64,000 bases of DNA from Phoenix dactylifera (Eukaryota; Streptophyta; Magnoliopsida; Arecales; Arecaceae): assembly GCF_009389715.1 (NCBI RefSeq), contig NC_052399.1, forward strand, positions 19,037,646-19,101,645, written 5' to 3'. The translations under genes were made by a program, and so were the position numbers. How positions within the stretch are numbered: position 1 is the first letter of the stretch; every line of letters starts with the position of its first letter. Below the pieces are notes generated by a model, which worked only from the letters and a program-made list of their open reading frames with translations, searched no databases and was not told where the DNA came from. Below are positions 40,901-51,900 of the stretch, one piece after another.

Positions 40901-43900
40901 TTACAGCCATATAGTCATGAAAGGTGCTGCTCACCTGCCTGGACCTAATGATCACAGAAGGATGTTTACCTAAGATGGGACATCTGAAAGAAGTGGTCAT
41001 TCTCCTTTCCTGTAAATTTAGCATGTAGAATGTTCATATGTTATTAGATTTTAGTGAGCCATGAGTTGTAAATTTTCAAAAATGTTGTGTTATGTGCAAT
41101 TCCACTGAGCTGTATTTTATTGAGGCCAACTGCTAAGTATATGTTCTCAATGAATCTTAAGCTGTGTTATGTGCGTACATGAGCTAAGAAGAATTTATCC
41201 TCATTTAATGTTCTTACTGCCTTGAAAAGTTTATTTTCTTTTAATCCAAATACATTTCTTTTGTGATTGTGCATCATACTTGCTAATGAATGATGTCTGG
41301 TTATCTGTTTAGGTGATGCGTCCTCATCATGGGGCTGAGTTTGCTATGACTGAGCTAAACTCGATCGATTGGAAAATTAATAATACACCTCAGGTGAGAC
41401 TGGAAATCCAGTATTGTTTGACCTTTCTAGCATATGCCTTTCCTTCATTGTTTATTGCTTCCTCTTTTATTTTTTTAGCATTAAAATTGTGTTTGCTGGC
41501 TTTATTTTGTTTTCTTTCCGATTTCTTACTTAAAGTAGATTGCCTCATTTGTTGATTTTTTTTATAGCTTTTCAAGTCAACGGTATTTGAACTCCCTGCA
41601 GCGGTTGAGTTTGTAGTTTGAGCTCTTTCTGACTGGATTATGTGTTGGAGAGAACTTAGGAAAATTAAAGCTAATGAAGAACAGTGACAATGCAAATGAT
41701 TAAAGAAAAGACTAAAATAAGGCTGTTAACCATGCTAGGTCAACCAACTGATGCAAAGTGGATTCAGAACAGTGAATGTGAAAGCAGACCATGAGGGGTA
41801 ATTAATTTAACTGAAGCTGCAATAAAAAATGATGTGAATCTTAAGAACATCCTGACAGTCTTTTGACCAAAATGAACTTTGGTGAAGCCACAGAATAGAA
41901 TTCAATGGGCGTATCAGCCTTGTTCTGATAGCCTTATGTGCTTTCGAAGCTGGCCTTGTTTGAACAACAAAGAGGGGAATGCTGAAGGCAGGGGGTAGTT
42001 GGAAACCAAATAATTTCAAGAACCATAAACCTTCAGAAGGGGTCTTACTGGAGATGTTTGCAGCCAAAATTTGATGACAAATTGCAATTTGTCACTCTTC
42101 TTCTTTCATGTCTGATAGATGACTGGATAATATGCAGGCATTGACGTTAGCCCTTGTGCGTGCTTGACCCTCCAAAGTATATGCATGCTGTCATATACAG
42201 GCACTTTTTTGTTATAGTGGAAGAAACGTGGCACAATAGTGACCGAGTGGTGTTACGCAAATGTCAACTCTGTTAATGAGGTCAAACTTTGGGGTCTCGG
42301 GAGGGAATCCACTAGGCCATGCATCCATTTGTTGTGGGCGTCTCGGGAGGGAATCAGCCAGTATGTGTGGAGGGCAACTCATTAACAATCATCGGACAAA
42401 TAGGGAAGTGGGATGGGGCCATTCTTGTTCCTTTGAGATGGTACTCTTCATTGGACCGTCACTCTGTCAACGAGGTATCAGATATCAAGTTCACTGGTAG
42501 GGATGTTAGGCTGTTAATTGGTTTGTGAAATAAGGCACTCTATGGTGGATGGAACAAATTAAATTTGGCCTGAAATTTTTCCCCAGACAATTCAGATTAC
42601 ACGAAATACTATGAGAGGGTACAACTTAGCTTAGGTGGGTTGTAGTTAACCACTATTGTATGGGAAAAAAATTGTAGAAGACAATTTCTGGGTGCGAAAA
42701 CCGTCTACAGCCTATTTTATTCATGGGAAAGTTTGCTGGATTTGCATCCCTGCATGGACAAAGTGATGTACACCAGTAAGGAAAAAGAAAAAGAGAAGCA
42801 TTCTGAATGCATAATGTGTGGCTCTATGTTGTGTTTGATGTTACTTCTAGTAGGAAGAAAACAGATGGCAAGAACTTAGAATGGCAGCAAGAAGCTGCAG
42901 TTTTATTGCAAGCAAGAGTTGTGCATGAAAATCTAAATGCTTAGAACCTGAGATTATGCAACTTCATTCTTGATTGAATATTATGTAATGCATGCTTCAT
43001 CCTTTTCGTGCCACATTTCTAGCTGATCACAAAATGCTATCATAAATATGATAGCCTTTATTCTTGGATAAAGTTGGACTCGTGATAACTAGCTTGTTGA
43101 TAACCCTACCGCTCGTGTATCTTGTTTACTTATATTATAATCATCTTTTATTGATGGGCACTAAATATATTTTAATTAAGTTAAGTGAATTTGCAAAATG
43201 ATAAGATGTTGACATGATGACATGTATGCTCCTCTTTTTTTCAAAAAATATGGTATCCGTTTCTTTTCTATAGTAAGTAAATATTTCTATGTTAACATTA
43301 GTCTCTTTACTGTGTCTCCAGATTCTTGTGCCAATAGCCAATGGCTCAGAGGAAATGGAGGCTGTTATGATCATTGACATTTTACGCAGAGCAAAAGCTA
43401 ATGTCATAGTTGCCTCAGTTGAAGATAAGCTGGAAATTGTGGCATCCAGGAAAGTGAAACTAGTAGCTGATATGCTCTTGGATGAGGCTGTTAAGCTGCA
43501 ATACGATTTAATTGTTCTGCCTGTAAGTTGTGCCAGTCTAATTGAACTGTTACCCTGTATCAGATCTACCTGTAAACTGTCTCATGCCCTTTTATTTGTT
43601 TACAGGGTGGACTTGGTGGTGCCCAAGCATTTTCTACTTCAGAGAAGCTTGTTGATTTACTCAAAAAGCAAGCAAAATCGAAAAAACTTTATGGGGCAAT
43701 ATGTGCCTCTCCAGCTATGGTCCTTGAGCCCCATGGCTTGCTTAAAGTATGACTGCCATGTCTCTCTCTCTCTCTCGTGCCCGCCCCCCACCCCCCCAAC
43801 ACGCACACACTGTCACAAAATAAAAAAAGGGACAATCTTTTAACCTTGGCATGTTCTCCTGTAGGGGAAGAAGGCAACAGCATATCCAGCCATGTGCAAC

Positions 43901-44065
43901 AAGCTTTCAGATCCAAGCGAATGTGAGAACAGGGTTGTGGTTGATGGGAACTTGATCACGAGCAGAGGCCCAGGGACATCCATGGAGTTTGCACTGGCCA
44001 TTGTTGAAAAGCTATTCGGTCGACAGAATGCCCTGAACCTTGCGAAGACTCTGGTTTTCATATGA
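37980..44065 (+). CDS. DJ1: DJ-1/PfpI homolog with two domains, copy A
   Basis: Eight exons: 37980-38114, 38204-38404, 38491-38640, 38972-39154, 41313-41393, 43322-43522, 43606-43746 and 43865-44065. All introns are GT-AG and phase 0; the product is 430 aa. Residues 1-45 (Ser/Arg/Leu-rich, almost no acid) look like a plastid or mitochondrial transit peptide. Two DJ-1 domains follow. Domain 1 has the conserved Glu58 (GTEPMEAV) and nucleophile-elbow Cys145 (AAICAAP). Domain 2 has Glu263 (GSEEMEAV) and Cys350 (GAICASP). The identical exon pattern of the two halves (67 then 50/47 codons) shows an old internal duplication. Plant DJ-1 proteins are linked to oxidative-stress protection and glyoxalase-type detoxification. 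At the position of human His126 the domains carry Tyr166 (ATCYPS) and Tyr (ATAYPA). An out-of-frame ATG at 37937 precedes the start. Confidence 0.95.
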
Positions 44066-44717
44066 ATGCGCTGAACTTTTCCAAGTCTCTGACTGCAGAG
44101 GTATTATGCGACTGTGAGGTAGTTCCTGTGTTTTGAGGGAGTGTTACTATCTTAGTCAGTTGGTTCGGAAGTTGGTTCAGCGATAGATGTGGATTGTATA
44201 AAGCTTGTGAATTGGGATAATGTTGTTTGAAGTACGAGTATCAGCTGCAGCTTGATTGCGGTATGTCATATATATCCTTTTAATCGCTAGTTTGGTATGT
44301 TGGTTTTTTTGGAAGTAGGAACGTGTCGCATGGTTTGATGGGCCTGAATAAGGGCTTGTATTCTGAATGCTAGGTCCAGATTGAACATCATTGCGACAAA
44401 TTACTCCTGACTTTAGACATGCAATTGATGTGGAGCGGTGATATTCATCTAGTCATTTTGACTGAATGCACCTGGGTGCATTTTTTTTTCTCGTACTACG
44501 GGGAAATCTTGTATTTAGTTTGGAGGGCGAACGGCAACTTAGGAGGTAGAAAAGGGATTGGCAAGGGGTTTACTGGAAAAACAATAATAATATCATGAGG
44601 AACGGTTCATTCAGGATCTAGTCCTTTTCCGTATTTCTGTGGCGATAATGGTAAAAATGCTATGCACAACTTGATCCCCGTGTTCTAAAAGTTTTTTCAT
44701 TCTCATTAAGTGCCATT

Positions 44718-44734
44718 TTGGTCGTGGATCGAGA
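44718..44734. other. junction of the tandem duplication
   Basis: About 17 bases lie between the end of unit A homology (CCATT) and the start of unit B homology (gattgattt). They match neither unit's opposite edge, as filler at an end-joining junction would. Confidence 0.55.
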
Positions 44735-45255
44735 GATTGATTTACCACTCTATATGGTGACTATGTAACTATTATTTTGTCACAATAAAACATGTAAAAC
44801 ATAGAATATTGTCAACTATTCACTTCACATGATTCGATAGAATGACTGCTGGATGTTTCCATGGTCATGCAGTCACTGCATGGAAGCTCGAATTTGGGAT
44901 TGTAATATATATTAAAAAGATGTGAGGGATTTATATTTTTTATTTGGTATCATGAGTTTATAATTGTTATATATTAACTTTGGAACTATTATGCAGTCAC
45001 TAAAATTTAAATAAAATTTGAAAATCAAAATTATTGCTGATCTCTTCATGGAGCCTAAATTAGTTTTAGGTCCAATAATTATACATGGCTGTCATTATTA
45101 TTTACATTTTTTAAAAGCTGCTCCTATTGATACTGCTGCATTACAAGCCTTATGGCTAAGAATCTTATGATTTCTATAGGAAAGAGATGAAATCAACCAT
45201 TTATTATACAAACTTTTTCAAAAGAGCAAGCAGATAAAATATTATGTATTCTAGT

Positions 45256-45850
45256 TCCAATTGGTGAATGTTGTGATAGGTTGGGATGGGGTCTACTTTT
45301 AGTTTTAGGTTGCGCGTCAAAGTTTAACATTTCTATAGACATTTTTTACCTACATCTTGACCGAATCATAGCATTGCTTTATTTTGGAAATTGCGTGTTT
45401 ATCCCAAGATCGTATTATTTATATGAAAAATTGCTTGATAAACAAATCATAGCACTGCTTTGGTTTAGAAATTATGTGTTCATCCTAAGATCATATTATT
45501 TATGTGAAAAATTGCTTGGTATCGTTTACTATGCAAAGAAATTTTGCTTCACCGTAGATTTCATATCCTAGACTATTGTGATTTATATTCTGATGTAGAG
45601 GAGTCCATTCAACGTGTTATACTCCATTGTCATATGGCAGCACAGGTACTGAGAATAGTCTCAGTTTCAAACTTGTTGATATTTTCTTCATTATTTTTGG
45701 ATGACTTTCTTGAGATTGTTAGAGAAAGATTTTCTTCTACTATAAGGTATTCTAAAGCAATTTCCATTTGTTATATTGCTCGTCGCATTTGGCTAGCAGG
45801 AAATGAACATATATTTCAAGGATTGGGACAAAGTGCTTGACTGATTTTGC
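45256..45850 (+). mobile_element. LINE fragment (zinc-binding RT region) upstream of DJ-1 copy B
   Basis: Translation around 45560-45830 gives CDLYSDVEESIQRVILHC, the zf-RVT pattern found between the RT and RNase H of plant LINEs, followed by WLAGNEHIFQG. A segment of about 78 bases is tandemly repeated at roughly 45360-45515 (AATCATAGCA...TTGCTTG). Reading frames are broken. The fragment runs up to the start of DJ-1 homology. Confidence 0.65.
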
Positions 45851-45945
45851 TCGTCCCATGTTGCTTCTCCTCTCCCCCATTCCTCTCCTCTCGAAGCATC
45901 CGGGGATCACTTCTGGCCCCACTGAGCTTCGCGAGCTCGTCGTCC

Positions 45946-48900
45946 ATGGCTTCTCCTCCCCCGAAGAAGGTAGCCTCTTCTCCTCATCGCCCCTCTAATT
46001 TCCCTCAAAACCCTCCCCGATTCCTCGTTTTTCTGACGCCTTTCGGGAATCCGACCAGGTCCTGGTCCCGATCGCCAACGGGACGGAGCCGATAGAAGTG
46101 GTGAACACCATCGGCTTCCTCCGGAGGGCCGGCGCCGACGTCACCGTGGCATCGGCGGAGAAGGACCTCCGCGTCGAGGCCTGCTGGGGAATCAAGATCG
46201 TGGCCGACGCCCTCGTGTCGGACTGCACCGATTCTTCCTTCGACCTCATCTCCGTTCCCGTGAGTTAGCGAGACCTAGTTCGAAAGATTTGGTTGCCGAA
46301 TCCTTTTTCCGGGGCTCTTAATTGACTTTCTTGGATTTTATGTAGGGAGGGATGCCAGGTTCGGCAACTCTTAGGGATTGTGGAGCCTTAGAGAGCATCG
46401 TGAAGAAGCAAGCGGAAAAAGGGGGGCTTTACGCCGCGATCTGTGCCGCCCCGGCTGTGGCACTGGGATCATGGGGTTTGCTCAAGGGTTTAAAAGTGAG
46501 ATTCTTGATCAGTGACCTTTCTTCAATTTTTATTTATTAACATAAAATTTTAATAAGAAGTTCTTTTCATTTTTTTTTCAATCTTTACGTTTTATGAAAT
46601 TTCAAGAAGCTCACAACGATTTAATCAGCTAGTGATTGCGATTACGATTGATTTTACAATTCAACAATTTTCTGTCGCCCTCTGTACGTAATTCTAAATT
46701 TGTGGCTGCTTCTTAGGTTCTAATTTCACCTGTCATCGTCTGAATTTGGTCTAGTGATGATGTTTGTTGTTGTTCATTTTTTCTTTCTTTCTTGTTTTTG
46801 GCCTAAATATTTTCCCGACAGGCAACTTGTCATCCTTCATTTATGGAGAAGCTCCCCTCTGAAGCGATAAAGGTGGAATCAAGGGTGCAAGTGGATGGAC
46901 GGGTAGTCACAAGCCGTGGACCAGGAACATCTATGGAGTTTTCTTTGGCTTTGGTGGAACAACTATATGGAAAAGAGAAAGCTGATAAAGTTGCAGGGCC
47001 TATGGTAATCTGTGTTCTTCACTTGCTGAGTTTTGTTTTTTTCTTTTAGTTATTTATGCATGTACTTTCATAGACCTATAATGGGAAAGAGTGCCAGCTG
47101 GACACTTGTCACCCTTGCCATCCCAAGTGTCGGGGTGTCCAAAAGAGCCTGACACTTCAGCCTCAGAAAAACCAAACACGGGGGCACTTTATTGCAATCG
47201 AAACACATAAAGACGAGAATAGATACAAATTTTGACTACTAGACAAGTGGACCAGTCAATGTTGTGTTTTTTTGGAGAAAGACATTAATGTGATGTTATA
47301 ATTTGCGAGAAGAAGAAGAATATATAAGATTGCACTGCATGTGTTGATATTTCGGGATAATATTGTCTATCATGATCCATGGAAAATGTAAACAAATTGT
47401 CTCATCTCTGCAATAATGCATGCATACATACATAATGTATGCATGTATAAATTGCAAAATAAAATAAATAATAAGTCTGATGGGAACTAGAGAAGAGGGG
47501 GATACACCTTGTAACATTGTGTGATTGATATAAGCAAGCAAGGACTAAAGTACAATTTCCCATGCCTGTGCCAATCATGGGTTGGCATGCTACTCATGTG
47601 CCAAATCATTTGCCAGGGCTTGTGGCAACTGAAAAAGGATTGTGCTAGGTCAGTGTGTGTCAATCAGACATATACATATGAAGCTAGGTTACATATTCTT
47701 GTACTGTGATGGTCCCTTACTGACTTGTTACATATTGTGCAATGCTGGCTAGTGTCATTGAAGAAAAACCATTTAATGTGAAGGTGGCTAATGTTGCATA
47801 CTTGAAAATACAGGGTAATAGAGTGGATGAAGGTGGAGCATTCTATGGGCTTTTGACATAAAATGGAATGTTGAATAGGATCATTTTTCTAATAGAATAA
47901 ATTTAAGAACTTTGTTGCTTAAATCATAAGGTGATGGATAACGAGTTTAAGGCTGTCTGGGGATAGTTTTGGTACAATATAGGCACATGACTATGCTTGA
48001 AGGGCTTGACCTAGAGCAGAAGCACCTTACTTAAACATTCACTATAGTTCTAATAAGAATAAATCTTCAATTAATACAATCACAGAATCACTACATGAAG
48101 AGCAACACATTCCTAGCAGCGTTGGTAGCAATTGGCGATATTAAAACTAGAAGGTATCAATGTGAAGCATGAGTAAGAGGGGAGCACCTGATGAGCTGAT
48201 CCTTGTGCAACATTTCTTAATTAAAAGCTGTTATCATGCGTATGATTGAAATATAATGGTTATTATTGCTAACTTATATTTGTAGAAAATTGTTACTTAC
48301 TTCTTTTCTAGTTAGCGAAATGAAACAAAAGGTATGGAAAGAAGCTGTATGATGCAGGCGATACGGGGGATACTGCATCACCTTGGCACAGAGTCCTTGA
48401 GCTTGGAAAGAAACTTTAGGGTGTCCATATGATCACCATTCTCAATGATAAGAAAATATATATGATAGCTAACTAGCGACTTGTTTTGTCTTCTTAATAT
48501 CATTAAGAAGTTGATATCATGACAAATGTAACTTTCTACTGTTTTTTCCAAAATCATTTTTGCATGCTTACCTGCATATTCATAGTTATCTTTGTGTATA
48601 AACAATCATATGCCATGAAATGTCAAGGATTTGACTGCTTCAAGTTGTAGGAATGCGCACCTGTTTACATCACATTGAATGACTCAGTTTCTTTCAACAC
48701 TAGCTGTTTTCTCCACTCCGAAGAAGAGCTTGAGTTTAACAGAAGAGAAACATTTGGTTCTTCTTCATCAGCACCTAGGTTAGTCTTTTTTTTTTTCCTA
48801 TTCTGGAGTCACCATTACAGCCATATAGTCATGAAAGGTGCTGCTCACCTGCCTGGACCTAATGATCACAGAGGGATGTTTTAATCAGAACTAGGCTACC

Positions 48901-51900
48901 TAAGATGGGACATTTGAAGAAAGTGGTCATTCTCCTTTCCTGTAAATTTAGCATGTAGAATGTTCATATGTTATTAGATTTTAGTGAGCCATGAGCTGTA
49001 AATTTTCAAAAATATTACGTTTTATATGCAATTCCACTGAGCTGTATTTTATTGAGGCCAACTGCTAAGTATATGTTCTCAATGAATCTTAAACTGTGTT
49101 TTGTGCGTACATGAGCTAAGAAGAATTTATCCTCATTTAATGTTCTTACTGCCTTGAAATGCTTTCTTTCGTTTAATCCAATACATTTCTTTTGTGATTG
49201 TGCATCATACTTGCTAATGAATGATGACTGGTTATCTGTTTAGGTGATGCGTCTTCATCATGGGGCCGAGTTTTCTATGACTGAGCTAAACTCGATTGAA
49301 TGGAAATTTACTAATACACCTCAGGTAAGACTGGAAATCCAGTATTGTTTGACCGTTCTAACATAAGCCTTTCCTTCATTGTTTATTGCTTCCTCTTTTA
49401 TTTTTTAGCATTAAAATTGTGTTTGCTGGCTTTATTTTGTTTTCTTTGCAATTTCTTACTTAAAGTAGACTGTCTCATTTGTTGATTTTTTTTTTTTATA
49501 GCTTTTCAATTCAGCGGTATTTGAACTCCCTGCAGCAGTTGAGTTTGTAGTTTGAGCTCTTTCTGACTGGATTATGTGTTGGAGAGAACTTAGGAAAATT
49601 AAAGCTAACGAAGAACAGTGACAATGCAAATGATTAAAGAAAAGACTAAAATAAGGCAACATAAAGATATGAAACACTCATATGCATTGCAAGGCTGTTA
49701 ACCATGCTAGGTCAACCAACTGATGCAAAGTGGATTCAGAACAATGAATGTGAAAACAGACCACGGGGAGTAATTAATTTTACTGAAGCTGTCACGCCCC
49801 GAACCCGAACCTAGGCCCGGGACGCGCCAGACGCCGCACACCCGCACGGCGGACCGCACGGGCGTGCAAGGCTGAATAATCAGACACTCAAATCACAACA
49901 TCAGATCACAATATCAATACTAAAAATCTATCATTTATGATAATCAAATCAATAATTCAATTTCAAATGTCTCAAATAAAGTTGATAATATTTATTTACA
50001 AGATCAATTACTTATGACAAAATGAATCTAAATCTATCTATGTCCAGTGTCATAAGTCCTCTCCTCCCGAATCCCCCATCAATCATCTCCTGCAATTATG
50101 TCAAAAACAGGTATGAGCTACGACAGCTAAGTAGGTAACAACATGCATAAAGTCACGATAACATGTATTAAAGCATATGCAATGTAACTACAGGTCATGT
50201 GCACAAAATAAATATGATGATCCGCAAACCAATCCGATACTCAAGTAATATATATATATACCATCTCAGTCTATCACATCACGCATAACATAATCCACAG
50301 ATCAAACCGCATGACTACGGCCACATCACCCAGTGGCATGGTCACACCGAAGTGTCAACACTCTGCTCCTAATGGAGCCCTGCACCGCAGTGCTGCACCC
50401 CAGGGTGCCCAATCTCTGCTCCTCAGAGCCAAAACACCCCATAGTGCCGGAACTAGTTCCTCATACAAGTCGACAGGGCCAACGTTTCCACCCCATTGGC
50501 GGGAATCCTAGACAATAGTCACGCGGTCTCCAAAATCACATCCACAATTTCCAACAATCAAACTTAATATAAACATAAGTTTTCAAAACCAATATCTACA
50601 TAATAGATTTTCAGATGATCGATTTCTAGTCAAAAACATGCTTCTAAATAATAATGATGCCAAGAATATAAAACATATCAATATGCTGGAAATAATCATA
50701 CACATATGCATAATACATGTAAATCATACTTTGAGCAAGGTTACCTACCTGGGCTCGCTTAAAAATCCCTGCCACAGATATCACGAACCCCTGATTAAAC
50801 ATAAATATTAATTATTTAATTAATTAAGAAACATAATTTAAACTAATTCCAATCCCCTAAACTCCTAAGTTCATAGATCCAAGAATAAGTAAACTAGATC
50901 CCAAAAATCAGAATTCTTTAGACCCAAACCAATTGTGGCCCAACACAAATTAGGCCCAAATGAACCAAACCAGATTACAGGTCCAAATCAGATCTCGGGC
51001 CCAAACCAAACCAGCCCACAAATCCAATCAGACCCAACTCAGCCCAAAAACAGGTCCCTAGCCCAACCCAAACCAGGTCTGACCAGACCAGATTAGATTA
51101 AATCTTGACGAACCAGATTACACTCAAATCAGGCTAACCCCAATTTCTGACTCAGATCCAAACCATAACCCAAACCTATTCACTCAAATTCAGATCAAAC
51201 CCAATACAAGGATTAGGTGGAACCGGTTCATAATCTAAACCGGTTCATGGTCTGATCCCCACTTGAGGCACGGAAATCAAAGCAAGGACAAGCACCCAGC
51301 CGGAAGAAGAAGAAGAAGAAGAAGAAGAAGGAGAAGAGGAAGAAGAAGGAGAAGAAGAAGAAGAAAGGAAGAAGGGGGGGGGTGGCTGGTGGCTCCGGTC
51401 GGCCCTCGGCGGCCGACCGTGGCCCTCGGCGGCGGCGCTCGGCCAGCCGCCATCGGCTACCCCACCTTCACAGGCGGCACCGAACGGGAAGAAGAGAAGA
51501 AGGAGAGAGAGAGAGGAAGAAAAGGGAGGAAAGAGAGGGAGACCGGGGCTGGAAGCCCGGCCCCCGTTCACCCACCTCCGGCCGAACCCATTTTGGCCGG
51601 ATTGACCCCGGCCGGCCGCCGTCGGCCGGCCGAATCTCCCAAAAAGGAACTTTCCCGAAACAGGGGAAGTAAAACCCATTGATTCCCATCGTTTCTCTCC
51701 CCTTAAATCCAAAAAAATAGGCCTACATTGTCTTGCTCACCTCCGGTCGTCGACGAGTGTTTCTCCGGCGGCGATGGCGGCTCCGGCGACGACGGGGCTC
51801 CGGCGATCTTCTCAAAAGAGGGGAAAAAGAAGAGGAAGGGATGGGTTCTCAGAGAAGAGAAAGAGAGGGAGAGAGAGAGAGAGAGAGGGAGAGGGAAGAG

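Larger units (their letters stand above)
35985..44717 (+). repeat. tandem duplication unit A (contains DJ-1 copy A)
   Basis: Sequence from 35985 (gatt, then CTATATGGTGAC) matches unit B from 44735, and the right end (CCCCGTGTTCTAAAAGTTT...) matches the end of unit B near 62148. Homology covers the 5' flank (to about 36510), all eight DJ-1 exons with their introns, and about 650 bases of 3' flank. The stretch 36.51-37.98 kb is not shared with B. Unit A has no LTR element. Confidence 0.9.
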
